This document shows positions 1 through 10,634 of a stretch of 64,000 nucleotides of DNA, in pieces. The DNA comes from Ipomoea triloba. Its lineage: Eukaryota > Streptophyta > Magnoliopsida > Solanales > Convolvulaceae. The notes beneath the pieces were generated by a model. That model made no database searches and was not told where the DNA came from. It saw only the letters and a list, made by a program, of their open reading frames with translations. The translations under genes were made by a program, and so were the position numbers. Positions within the stretch are counted from its first letter, which is position 1. Each line of letters opens with the position of its first letter. Where the stretch lies: positions 14,574,794 to 14,638,793 of the forward strand of contig NC_044925.1 of the NCBI RefSeq assembly GCF_003576645.1, in the 5' to 3' direction.

Positions 1-913
1 ATATCCTGCAGTTATAGCATAGACCTTGGTTTTCTTCCTCCGTCCTTCTGGATGGATATCTTTCATTTTTCCTTCTTGAGGAGGAAGGTGAACTTGTATT
101 GCTCTCCGGTGTCTTCTTCATGAACTTCCTGAATTTTCTTATAAAAAGAGCAAATTGTTCGTCAGATAAAAGATTTGTGGGATTAGGATCTAACCTTGAG
201 GAAGTGGATGGTTGATCAGCAACCAGTGCCACATTCCGTCTGTCCACCACGTCCTCATCTCTCGGAAACATCTCAAATTCGAAGGCTTTGAGATCTCTGA
301 ATAGTTGGTCGGTTGTGGTGTTCTTCAAATCCCTATGATCGCGCATTGTGATCACCTTCATCTCCCACTCCTTAGTAAGGCCTCGTAAGACCTTCAGGTT
401 TAGCTCCTTTTGTGGGATCTCCTTCTTGAGATCACTAATCTCGGTTGACAACTTCATGAACCGAGATTCCATGCTGTCGATGCTCTCTCCTGGCTTCATC
501 TTGAAGTCCTCGAACTTCTTCATTGCCACAGTGAGCTTGTTCTCCTTTTCCTGTTCATCACCTTCACCAATCAATATCAAAGTATCCCATACCTCTTTTG
601 CCGTGGTGCACTTTCTGACTCTTGGGAAGATGGTTTCGTCTATAGCTCTGAAGAGGATATCCTTGGCAATGTTGTCAAGGTTGTTTCTCTTCCTATCATC
701 ACTCGTCCATTCTTCCTTAGGTTTTGGTACGTACTTTGGTGTGTCTTTGGTTTGCTCTGCAGAAGTGTTGACCGTTAAGATCTTGACTGGTCCAGTTGAT
801 ATAACCTCGGTCATCTCATCATGGAGGGCTGATAACTACGCAAGCATGCGTGTCTTCCAGTCATCGAACCTGCTAAGATCAAAAAGGAGATGTCTCGACA
901 ACATGCTGTCCAT
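1..913 (-). pseudogene. gag: Copia-1 gag (SIRE/Maximus-like), 5' part, broken
   Basis: Read on the minus strand from an ATG at 913, this matches the gag at 50899 onward almost codon for codon, which is the main evidence. It encodes the nucleocapsid precursor of a Ty1/copia retrotransposon: an N-terminal copia gag (UBN2-like) domain, a charged serine-rich linker, and the start of a CCHC zinc knuckle (CYNC) at the window edge. An in-frame TAG at 836-838 replaces a Tyr codon that is intact in the plus-strand copy. The open plus-strand frame at 348-974 is only the antisense of this gene. The rest of the element lies left of the window. Confidence 0.85.
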
Positions 914-1811
914 ATTGAAAATTTTCTCGTTCTTTGAAAACTTTTTAAAAGATTTTTCAAAGAAGGATCTCTAGGCAATATAAACAAAGGGATGGGGTAC
1001 AAGTCTAGAGGGAGGGGGGGTGAATAGACTTGTATAAGATTTTTGCAAATCCTTTTCGACCTCTCGTGTGTATTGGACTTAGGATGTTTAGGTCCGATAC
1101 CTCACAAGATGAAGACAAAGTTTTATGCGCAGCGAAAAAGTTATCCCCTTTTAATTTGCACGAGTTTGAGTTAGTTCGAGAGGTGTGGTTATATGCAGTG
1201 CAGTTCGAGAGATAGTTAGTGAGAGGTAAAAACAGAAAGTAAATGCGAGAGAGATTTTTAAGTGGTTCGGCCAACCCACCTACGTCCACTCTTCTTCTAG
1301 AAACTCCCTAGAAGGATTGCACTAAAACTTCCCTTTTTAGTACAATATCGAGCGCTTGAGCTTTGATCACGAAGCCCGCCTAAAGCCTCAGGTTTTTCGC
1401 CCTGCTTCTTGTTACTCCACCTCTCGAGCACTTGAGCTTTGATCACCAAGCCCGCCTCAAGCCTCAGGATCTTCACAAGACAGCTCCCAGGTTACTCCGC
1501 CTCTTCTTGCCTTCTCCAAAGCAAGGTTGTTCCGGTTGTCACAGGTTGAGTGTAACAATCTCCAATCTGACCAAAAGCTTTCGATGGATAATCTTCCTTG
1601 TAGTGCAGCTTCGGTCACCTTCTAGATGTGTAGTAGTTTAAGCTTTGTAACTCTCTCAAAACACTAAGATGTGTTTTCTCGCTGTTATGAATATCAAGTA
1701 TGATATTCCAGATTAAGCACTTGCACTTTTGAACGTTTGAACTAGACACCTCTTATGATAGCTTGAATTTTTCGAACCTTTTCAAAACTTTTTGAATTTG
1801 TGTCTTCACAT

Positions 1812-1822
1812 CCTTATATATG
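1812..1822 (-). promoter_or_regulatory. TATA box of Copia-1 LTR
   Basis: CATATATAAGG on the minus strand. The same motif stands at about 48727 in the plus-strand LTR and again at about 49971. It lies roughly 810 bp inside the LTR from its 5' end, a plausible U3/R boundary. Confidence 0.6.
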
Positions 1823-2280
1823 AGAATTGAGGAATAATTCCGTTCGAGGGAAAATTATTCCGTTTGAAATCTGTCTCCCATGCCGATCATGGGACTTGCA
1901 TATTTTTAGCATGTTTTCATGGAGTGGTAGTTTTGTAACTTGAATCTTTTGTCTTGTAGTGAATATCCCACATTCCACTATCTTGAGTCCATACTCCACT
2001 TACTTCTTTTGGTAAAAGTTACTCTTTTTATATTCCCATTGATCCTCGTTTTAGGGAATAAGACCGACCTCTGATTGGTGCATCTTCTATCCGTTGGTTG
2101 TGGAGTTTTGACGTGGCATCCACTTCCGGCTGTTCTATTTTCCCATAATACTCTGTCAGCACCTCCTTAATATTTTATCTCCATGATATTCTTTTTCTCC
2201 AAACTTAGATTACTTTATCTATGCGTGTTAACTATCGTTCAGTTCATTGGAGAAGTGCTAGTCTATTGAGACCAAAAATT

Positions 2281-2412
2281 GATGTCTCGACTACTTGATG
2301 TCTCGATCTCATGTCTCGAACTGGATTGATGTTTCGAGAGATGGAACTCTGCTTATGTCTCGAGACTTAGTTGATGTCTCGCAGACCCTTATTCCTCCAG
2401 TGATGTCTCGTG
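2281..2412 (-). repeat. Cluster of TCTCGA-type repeats in copia U3
   Basis: About eight near-copies of GATGTCTCGA lie within 132 bp, some extended to the palindrome TCTCGAGA. The homologous LTR at 48160-48290 has the same cluster reading TCGAGACATC. It lies upstream of the TATA box, so an enhancer-type repeat is likely. That role is inferred. Confidence 0.6.
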
Positions 2413-2639
2413 CCTTCTTCTGATCTATCTATAAGCTTACAGCACGAAACTTCTAAGATGTTCAAACAAGTTCACCTTAAGCTTAAATATTTTCCGAGTT
2501 GAGCTCAATTACTCGGTTGTATTTTCGCTCATAGTTTACTTGTCGAACTTACATATATTTCTTATCTATCGAGACTTAGGGGATTGAACAATACATTTGG
2601 TATCATCAAAACCTATTACAGTATGTTCCTAACAGTAAG

Positions 2640-3035
2640 TATTGTTAGAGGTGATCCTCTCAATCAACTGCTCTCCAGCTGCTGGTCCCATATCAATGAA
2701 AACACCCCCAAAGGATGAGGTATCTAGAATAATCTTTGACCGGTTTGACAATCCCTCATAGAATGAGGACATAAAATCACCTGGGATCATCAAATTCTTC
2801 GGGCACTGCCTCCTCAATTCTTTAAATCTTGTCCAAGCATCAGGAAGATCTTCATTGCCAAACTGCTGAAAATTCTGAATTTGCTTCTTTAACTTGGCAG
2901 CCTTGGAAGGAGGACAGTACTCCTGCATGAACGCCTTGTGGAGCTGTTCCCATGTAATGAAGCGGTTGGCTGGAAAGGAATTCAACCAACGCTGTGCTTG
3001 ATCTCTCAGGGAAAAAGGAAACAGTCTCAGCTTGA
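2640..3035 (-). pseudogene. gag: Athila gag, C-terminal side fragment
   Basis: The minus-strand frame (about 118 residues from a Met at 2985, open further upstream) encodes a retrotransposon gag (PF03732-like) segment with a WEQLHKAFMQEY start and an ARTRFKELRRQCP-type helix pattern (here DAWTRFKELRRQCP). It is the downstream continuation of the gag at 14143-14806. Element A inserted between the two at TTGCC, and Copia-1 cut the frame again at 2635. This is one split Athila gag rather than a separate gene. Confidence 0.8.
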
Positions 3036-3040
3036 TTGCC
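3036..3040. repeat. Target-site duplication of element A (left)
   Basis: TTGCC, matched by TTGCC at 14143-14147 immediately after the right LTR. The 5-bp length is usual for Ty3/gypsy integration. Removing element A and one TSD rejoins the Athila gag. Confidence 0.9.
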
Positions 3041-4251
3041 TGTAACGCCTCACCTATTCGAGTAAAATTAAGGTTCGAAAAACATTTCTTTAGGCTATAA
3101 CATTCATGAGATGATCTCCTGATGCCTCAAAAGAATTATTATAAGTAAGGACAGTTAGTAATAAGCTGCGATCGTACGTCCCGGTCACGAACCGTAAAAA
3201 TTTTAGGAACTAGTATTCGGACCCGTTTGTCCTAGGAAATGGATTTTTAGACACCATACTATTATTCTGGAATTTCCTATTTAATTAGATTAGCCCATAG
3301 CAGCCAAAATTTATTTGCGATCGTACCTCGCGAAATTTCGCGGTGTACCGAACCTAGCCCAATTTTGAGTTCTAGACTGGAATAAATTTTTGGGTTCGAG
3401 AATTATTTGAATTGAATTAGTTTCTACCAAGAATTCATCTGATTTAATCCCAAGCAGTCTAAGTTAAGATATTTTGGATTATTTTATTCCAAATTAGGTG
3501 AGATCTTATCCTAAAAGGAGTGGACTAGTCAACCATTGACCAAGACCATAAAAACCCAATTTTCCTTCTTCTTTCCCCCTAGTGTGGCCGAAATACTCAA
3601 AGAGAGAGAGAGAGTGAAATTGTCATCATCTTCTTCAAAGCTCCAACTTCCATAGCCAAGATCTCCACACAAACCTCCAAGATATTCGGTAAAACTCCAA
3701 TTTTATTCGGTAAATAGCTTTATTTTGCATCCTAGAACATGAATCTAAGTTAAAATTTCTTAAAATCATGTGTTATGTGGTTGATGGAATTCTAGGGTTT
3801 TAGGGTGAATTGGGGGAAAACATCTACAACGATCTCCTACAAGGTTTGGAACCCATTTGAGGTAAGGAATCCCTTTATTTGGTTGAGGTTGCTTGAAACT
3901 AGGTAATTGATGATTTGGTTGAAATTATTTTGAGTGCTAGATGGAACTTTTGTGTACATTATGCATGTGTAAATATATATAATGATATTATTCATGATAT
4001 ATGTGTGTACAAAATATTGTGGGTATGAGGTGGTTGTCAATGTGCTCAAAATATCCAATTTAAGTATACTAAGTGTATTATAAAATATATGTAGTATATA
4101 TACATGTAAGGTAGTATAAAAAAATATGGGTGTATATATTTGTGTTTCATGTCATATATATATAATTATATATAAAAAGTGTATGGGTATGTACATATAC
4201 TTAATTTCGTGAAGAGTGTGTGTGTGTAGCTAATGGTGTGAGTATAAATAT

Positions 4252-4420
4252 ATATGTTTCACGTGAGGTGTGTGTGTATAGCCTACTGTATATATATGTT
4301 TCACGTGAGGTGTGTGTGTATAGCCTACTGTATATATATGTTTCACGTGAGGTGTGTGTGTATAGCCTACTGTATAAATATGTTTCACGTGAGGTGTGTG
4401 TGTATAGCCTACTGTATAAG
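4252..4420 (+). repeat. 42-bp G-box minisatellite
   Basis: Four head-to-tail copies of a 42-bp unit containing TTTCACGTGAGG (palindromic G-box CACGTG) and a TG run. The 3' LTR of the same element has one copy (about 11885). The copy number therefore changed after insertion, or in the assembly. The open frames here are low-complexity by-products. Confidence 0.9.
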
Positions 4421-5864
4421 AATATATATATATACATATTAAAGTGGGTGTGTGAGTATAGTATATATATATGTGCTTAATATAAGTATTAGTTATATAT
4501 ACATATATAAAGTATGTATATACGCGTAGAATAATATGCGTATATATATATATTTATATACAAATTATACGTATGAGTTATGTATATACATAAGGGCCGT
4601 ATATTTATGAGTACATATATGAGTATGTATGTATTAATAAAATGTCACATTTTGTGTATAGTCTATGGTATGTGTAACCCATAATTACATATGTGGGTAG
4701 TAAGAAGAACAACACTATGTAGTTGGGTAGTACGTGTTCGTAAAGAATAAATGTTGTGGTGTGTTGCGCATATGTTGATATTGGAAAATGTACATGTCAT
4801 ATGCATTGAGATGTATGTGTTAAATGTAAGACTTATGTGATAAAAGTGGAGTTGAAAGTGTAGAGTAGTTACACTTGAATTACCTTAGTGACATGATGTT
4901 AGTGGATCATTCAAATGTTTTGAAAAGAAAAGGAGAATTTTTGAAATGGGTTGAAAGGGGAATTAACTTTCGAGTATGGGCATTGACCCAAGTATGTCCA
5001 AACTATTTTTTTTTTTCAAAGCAAGAAAGGGAAAGGAATAGAAAATGTTTTCAAACCTTAGTTCTAGTAAAGTGGTGAAGGATCTTGTTAACCACGGAAT
5101 AAAGATGAGCTTAAAGTGCCTATTCCGCATGGTAATTATGTGTATGATCAGTCATACTGTGGGCGAAGTCTATTCGCGAGTACTATATCACCCGGAAGGA
5201 AAAGGTACTCCTACGGGGGTGTGCACACTTAAGTATAGTCACTCTATGTTCGGGTAGGTGTCGTTCTTATGAACCTAGTGAGGCTAGCTAGGAATCATTC
5301 CAACGCTCCTATAAGTCCAGGGGATCAGTATTAGACCGGGCGATGACCACTGAACCCGAGTTCAACGATCCAAGTGGTCAAAAGTGGAGAAAGAACTCCA
5401 AAGGCCTCACACTTTCTATCTAGGACTAAGTGGAATTTTGAAATATGAATGTAGTTACTCCGTAACTACGGGAAAGAAAGCTGTGACAAGTGTTTATTTA
5501 CCCAAAGGTTGTGGGTGATCTCTCTCCTTGAAAAGTGAAAAGTGGTGAGAATTTCATTATGAGAGAAAGGTTTCTACTAAAGTGATTGCAAACAAGATGT
5601 GTGAATTATATTTTATACTACTTGCTAGTATGCTTACTTGTTAGCAATATATTGTTGAGTATGTCAATGAATATCAAATGACCTTGTCAAGAGGGGAAAT
5701 GCTATAAGACATTATTGAATTCTACTTATACTGTATGCAAGTTGTTAATTATAACTGTTGCAGGTAGAATCTTGCAGATGAGTAAGGTATAGGGTTTTCT
5801 ATGTAATCTTTTTTTTTTTTTCAAAACCTTTACTTAGTTTTAAATAACCCTTGGATATCCTTAC

Positions 5865-5880
5865 TTAGCCGTCGTGCTAA
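5865..5880 (+). other. TTAGC-CGTCGT-GCTAA inverted repeat
   Basis: A five-base-pair stem with a six-base loop that overlaps the putative branch point GCTAAC. It occurs in LTRs A (5865 and 13368), B (27852), C (59230, minus) and D (minus), and as the longer TTAGCAAA-GT-TTTGCTAA in solo LTR S (25150). Confidence 0.75.
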
Positions 5881-5905
5881 CGACACTTCACTGTGTTCTT
5901 ATCAG

Positions 5906-6343
5906 ATGCAGTCTAGTGTCAGTTCTTGCAGTCCGGTGAGCTCCGAAAGCTCACCGGAGTACGTTTGTCAGGGTATGGACTATGATGATTATATACAGAT
6001 GATGGAGGGAGAAGACCCGTACGCACCCGGTTATGCTCCCGAGGCTCCCACGAACCCAGATACTCCTATGGCTCCGTCGGCCCCTTTTGTCTCTTGCCCG
6101 GTTATGGACGAGATCCAGGCTGTTTACGGCTTTTACCCCATAGAGCCGTTAGATGGTAGCGATCCCCTAGAGTTCATTGTGCACTACCCCTACCCTTGGG
6201 ACCCTAGCCCTCGGGATGTTTGGGAGGAGTGGTCGATGGTCATAACCACTTCTCGGTTTTTGGACCATATTACTTGGTATGAGGGGGAGTGGCACCTGGT
6301 CTGGGGAGAGTTCACTGGCCCTGTGTACCGCATGCTTGACTAG
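5906..6343 (+). CDS. LTR-encoded acidic/proline-rich ORF, copy 1 (145 aa)
   Basis: No known family recognised. The ATG at 5906 directly follows the acceptor-like CAG. The protein opens with MQSSVSSCSP, then an acidic MDYDDYIQ block, a long Pro-rich linker, and a conserved aromatic C-terminal half with YGFYP, SDPLEF, YPYPWDPSP, FLDHITW and VWG..TGPVY, ending LD-stop. There is no signal peptide or membrane segment. The related frame in LTR B keeps these blocks with synonymous codon changes, so the frame was selected as protein. It lies upstream of the PBS, so a genomic transcript would carry it in its leader. Function unknown; a host-gene fragment captured by an ancestral LTR is possible. Confidence 0.7.
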   Translation: MQSSVSSCSPVSSESSPEYVCQGMDYDDYIQMMEGEDPYAPGYAPEAPTNPDTPMAPSAPFVSCPVMDEIQAVYGFYPIEPLDGSDPLEFIVHYPYPWDPSPRDVWEEWSMVITTSRFLDHITWYEGEWHLVWGEFTGPVYRMLD

Positions 6344-6692
6344 ACGTCGGATCCCTGGGAGTCTTTGGGAATTTTTGGTGTACATATATTTTTGTAGCCT
6401 TAGTGATGGCTAGGCATGACCAGTTGCGCATAGGTTGAACTTTGTTGGTATTTTGGCCCGAGGGGCAGTCTTATGTATGTATTTTTGCAAAACTATATAC
6501 TTGCTTAATGAAGCTTCACCAGTTAATATGTATGAAAGTGTTTAATATCTGTTGAGTGATTGTTGTGATGAGGATAGTTCCTTTAGCCTGTGCACCTAGA
6601 GTGAGGTTTATCGCGGAATGATAGAACTCTCTCTCTAGGTGTGGCGGTAACGCCTCGGATGTACGGGAAGGTTGGTCCGGGGTGTTACAAAG

Positions 6693-6704
6693 TGGTATTA
6701 GAGC
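6693..6704 (+). other. PBS of element A (initiator Met tRNA)
   Basis: TGGTATTAGAGC begins three bases after the LTR end. It matches the complement of the initiator-Met tRNA 3' end (TGGTATCAGAGC) with one mismatch. Element B has the perfect version at 28705. Confidence 0.85.
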
Positions 6705-7181
6705 CTAGGTTGAACCTTCGGGAATTAGGTCGAAGCCTAGGTTGTATGGCCTCGTTGTAGGTCTAGTATTGAAATTCGGAGAATTCGATTTTCAAGGACC
6801 AAGTTTGAGTCAGCCTAAGTTTACTAAGACCGAGCCTAAGTGTGAGTTCTGGAGCGGAGCTGGAGACCAGGCAGCATCAAAAAGGGGTACCTCATCATCT
6901 GTATTTCGTGAAATCTCCCGATTCTAAAATGCTTTGATTAATAATTGTGTATCTTCATGTGCGTTAATCATTGCTTATAAGTGTTGTGAGTAAGCATGAT
7001 AGTATAGTGCGTTCCTAACTGTTATGCCATAGTTGTGATACCTGGTTGATGAGCATGGCGAAGTGAATGTTAGGAATTGCTGGATAGTACTTGGGTAGCT
7101 GCTATACTAACTGCGTAGCTAGCTAACTCCTTAAGAGCTTTTATGCTTCAAGAACTAATTTGAAACTGTCGTTTGGTGAAG
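6705..7181 (+). other. Untranslated leader of element A
   Basis: 477 bp between PBS and gag with no supported coding frame. The same layout and parts of the sequence recur in element B at 28717-29181. Confidence 0.7.
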
Positions 7182-10100
7182 ATGCCGCCTAGACGAAATG
7201 TACCTGTCGGTCAGGGCGACGAGATATCGGCAATGGACCGTATGGCTCACAATGGAACAGATGGCTGGATTTATGATGGCTCAACAAGTCCAGAATCAAA
7301 GTAACAGACAGCCGCGAGTTGATTTTGCAAAGGCCATAGCGAGCAGGCAGCCACCATACTATGCGGGTGAAGAAGACCCGGTGATCTTAGAAGAATGGAT
7401 TAGGACATTTGACAAGCTACTCGATGCAGTCAACTGTCCTGCAAATCAGCGAGTATCCTCTACCGTGTACTATCTGACAAAAGCGGCAGACAACTGGTGG
7501 TCAACAGCTGGACCCGACTTGCTGCAAGACCCAGACTTCGGCTGGGAGGAATTCAAGGAAGAATTGAGAGGACAATTCTATACAGAAAGGATCAAGGGAA
7601 TCAAGTGTGAGGAATTCCTGCGGTTGAAACAAAAGGGAGCGACTGTGCAGGCCTATTATGATCAGTACGTGGAGCTGGTGAGGTTTGCTCAGAACATTGT
7701 GCCTGACGAAGCCAGTAAGGCGAGGAGGTTCGTACGTGGACTGGATTGGGCTGTGAGAGGGGCGATTGCACCGTTTATGTGCACTACGCTCAAGGAGGCA
7801 TATGACAGAGCATCTGACCACTACCAAGTGTACCTGGATCAACAGGAGGTCTACAGCAAGAATAAGAGGAAGGGGGATGATAGACAGGGAAAGTTTAAGT
7901 CGGATAACAAGAAAACCAACCAGGGAAGATTCAATCCGATGCAAGGGGAAAGGAAGGGAGGAATGAATCAGAGGAGAAGTTCAACTTGCCGGAGGTGTGG
8001 ACGAGATCACCTTGGAGAGAATTGCCAAGGGGAGAAGATCAGGTGCTTTAAGTGCGGGTTTTTGGGGCACAAGTACTACGAGTGCCAAACCAGGATGGAC
8101 AATTATCGGGACCCCTCTCAGAAAAACAATCAAAGGGGAGGATTCGGTGGGAACACCAGCCAGAGGCCCGCGGAGACGAGAAATGGGGGAGGCAAATCTC
8201 AACATGGAAACCGGGGGAGGCCGGCTAATGCAGCTCCAAATCCCACCAACAAAGGGAAAGCACCCGTGGGAGGAAGCAGCACGGCAAACCAGGGCAAGAT
8301 CTACGTCGTTAACAGCAAGCAAGCTCAGGCTAGCGACGTCGTGACCGGTACATTCCTTATTAACTCAGTACCTGGCTTAGTATTGTTCGATACAGGAGCT
8401 ACCAATTCGTTTATATCATCTACATTTGCGGATAGATTAAAGCTAAGGCCTACTATTGAGTTAGATTTGAATGTAAGAACTGCCTCGGGAATAGTAGTGG
8501 CCTGTAAGGAGGGATATGACAATATCACAATAGAAATAGCGGGATCCAACTGTCCCGGAAACCTCATTCGTTTCGATCTAGAGGGTATCGATGTAATACT
8601 ATGAATGGACTGGTTGGACAAACATAAGGCTCAGATAGTATGCAGTGAGCGAAAGGTTGTCCTGCGAGGACCGAAGGGGAGGAGAATATCCTATCGAGGA
8701 ATGGAAAAGCAACATGAACCAAGGTTGATGACAATGCAGAGGCTAATGAAGTACGCTCGCAAGGGGTGTGAAGTGTACCTTTGTTTAATGCAAGAAGCTG
8801 GGATGGAAGAACCTGAACTAAATCAAATCCCAGTGGTGCGTGAATTTCCCGATGTGTTCCCAGATGACCTCACGGAAATGCCGCTAGAAAGGGAGGTGGA
8901 ATTTACCATCGACCTCGTACCGGGAACCGCACCAGTCTCGAAGGCGCCTTATCGAATGGCACCGAAGGATATGGAAGAGTTGAAGGCTCAACTGGCAGAG
9001 TTATTGGAGAAGGGATTTATTAGACCAAGTGTGTCACATTGGGGCGCATCGGTACTGTTTGTGAGGAAAAAGGATGGAAGCCTAAGACTGTGCATTAACT
9101 ATAGGGAGCTCAATCGAGTCACAGTGAAGAACAGATACCCATTACCCAGGATCGACGATCTGTTTGATCAACTGAGGGGAGCGGGCGTGTTTTCAAAAAT
9201 TGATTTACGGTCAGGGTATCACCAAGTGCGAGTCGCGGAACAGGATATTTCTAAAACCGCATTCCGGACTAGGTATGGGCACTACGAATTCACAGTTATG
9301 CCGTTCGGAGTGACCAACGCACCAGGAACNCAAAATTTCTGGTGGATGGGCATGAAGAAGGACATTGCGGAATTTGTGGCTAAATGCTTGAATTGCCAAA
9401 AGGTTAAGGCAGAGAGAAGTAAGCCGAAAGGGTTGCTACAACCATTGGAGGTTCCTCAATGGAAGTGGGATTCAATCTCCATGGACTTTGTGGGAGGATT
9501 GCCAAGAACAAGAGCCGGAAACGACCAAGTATGGGTTGTTGTTGATCGGTTGACCAAGACAGCAAGATTTATTCCGATGAACAAAACTTGGTCAATGGAG
9601 AAAATGGCAAGAGCCTACATCAAGTATGTGGTTAAATATCATGGGATAGCACGTGATATTATCTCAGACCGAGATTCACGGTTCCTATCAAGATTTTGGG
9701 AAACATTACAGGTAGCCATGGGTACGCAACTCAAGATGAGCACAGCATTTCATCCCGCCACCGACGGTCAAACGGAGCGAACAATCCAGACCTTGGAAGA
9801 TATGCTCAGAGGTTGTACACTCGATTTACAGGGTTCGTGGGATGAACAGTTGGATCTAATTGAATTCTCATACAGTAACAGCTATCATGCCACTATAAGA
9901 ATGGCTCCTTACGAAGCATTATATGGACAGAAGTGCCGAAGTCCACTATGTTGGAGCGATAAGAGTGATGCTGTTATTCTTGGACCTCAGTACTTACAAG
10001 AAACCATTGAGGCAATCAAAGTGATTCAGGGGAGGATGAAAATCGCACAAGATCGCCAAAAGTCTTATGCCGATCTAAAGCGACAATCCATAGAGTACCA

Positions 10101-10530
10101 AGTGGGAGAGAAAGTATTATTGAAAGTCTCACCCACCAAGGGGGTCAAAAGATTTGGAAAGAAAGGAAAATTGAGCCCTCGATTTATAGGACCCTACGAG
10201 ATTTTAAAAAGAGTGGGAAATCTAGCATACCGATTGGCTCTACCCATCGAGCTGGACCGAGTACATAATGTGTTTCATGTCTCTCAATTGAAATGATATG
10301 TGCCTGATGCATCTCATGTACTGGAACCGGAGGGACTTACAATGGATGACTCATTGACATATGAAGAAAGACCAATTCAAATCCTGGATTCTAAAACCCG
10401 AGACACGAGGAGAAAGTCGATCCAGATGATCAAAGTTCAATGGTCAAACCATAGCCCAGAAGAAGCTACCTGGGAATTGGAGGACACGATGATGGAACGA
10501 TATCCAGAGTTGTTTAACTCAAGTAAGTAA
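7182..10530 (+). pseudogene. gag-pol: Gag-pol of element A (chromovirus), damaged
   Basis: Chosen start ATG at 7182 (MPPRRN, as in element B). A one-base insertion near 7250 shifts the start out of frame with the rest. Domains in order: gag; CCHC zinc knuckles at about 7987-8090 (CFKCGFLGHKYYEC); aspartic protease DTGA at about 8390; the first part of reverse transcriptase from about 8940; then, directly after the N at 9330, integrase (zinc-finger Cys pair, [21 protein letters not shown]); and a chromodomain-like end (10390-10520). In-frame TGA codons stand at 8602-8604 and 10294-10296, the latter CGA to TGA. The second half of RT, RNase H and the integrase start are missing at the N. The proteins would make and integrate cDNA in virus-like particles. 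Confidence 0.9.
9330..9330. other. Single-N assembly join inside pol
   Basis: RT sequence stops at 9329 and integrase sequence starts at 9331. By alignment with element B (31326 to 32533) about 1.2 kb is absent. The flanking frame remains open, consistent with an unsized gap. Confidence 0.85.
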
Positions 10531-10634
10531 GAGTCAATCTACTTGTTATGTGTCTAAGATACTTGATGTGCAATGTTCTATGTGCTAATTGCCATATGTG
10601 TGCATGAAAGTAGGTAGCGGTCTACTGAGAAAGT

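Larger units (their letters stand above)
990..2634 (-). mobile_element. Copia-1 5' LTR
   Basis: LTR of the copia element whose gag lies to the left. On the minus strand it begins TGTTAGGAACATA at 2634 and is homologous along its length to the LTR at 47907-50810. It abuts Athila gag at 2635, and the likely TSD is GTAAG (2635-2639), although the partner is outside the window. Between about 980 and 990 the primer-binding site present in the other copy (TGGTATCAGAGC) is missing, so a deletion of roughly 55 bp removed the PBS and the LTR tip. The left boundary is therefore approximate. Confidence 0.85.
3862..5905 (+). promoter_or_regulatory. Putative leader intron within LTR A
   Basis: The donor GAG|GTAAGGAATCCC at 3862 and acceptor CTTATCAG at 5905 flank the stretch before the LTR ORF. 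A branch-point-like GCTAAC ends at about 5881, some 25 nt before the acceptor. The same donor block is found in LTR B at 26473 and the same acceptor block at 27893. The intervening sequences are far more divergent, as expected for an intron. RNA evidence is needed; splicing is inferred from motif conservation. Confidence 0.5.
3041..6689 (+). repeat. 5' LTR of element A
   Basis: An unusually long LTR (3649 bp). In order it holds a TATA-like CCATAAAAACCC near 3547, a GA-rich stretch at 3600, a splice-donor-like GAG|GTAAGG at 3862, an AT-rich microsatellite zone (3970-4600) with a G-box minisatellite, a TTAGC...GCTAA palindrome at 5865, a CAG acceptor at 5903-5905, and a 145-residue ORF at 5906-6343. 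It ends GGGGTGTTACA just before the PBS. Confidence 0.92.

Noticed and set aside
348..974. 208-codon open frame on the plus strand
   Set aside because: It is antisense to copia gag, which matches the plus-strand gag at 50899 onward codon by codon.
4201..4480. Several open frames on both strands
   Set aside because: Produced by the 42-bp minisatellite (a multiple of three) and TA/TG runs.
6693..6704. tRNA gene hints (also at 14962, 22634, 28705, 43539, 50813)
   Set aside because: Only the 3'-end complements of tRNAs are present, as primer-binding sites.
7501..8621. Antisense frames opposite gag of element A
   Set aside because: Shadows of the gag coding sequence with no homologue conserved in B.
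8605..10296. RT-integrase fusion protein
   Set aside because: The fusion is made by the N at 9330, where about 1.2 kb is missing.
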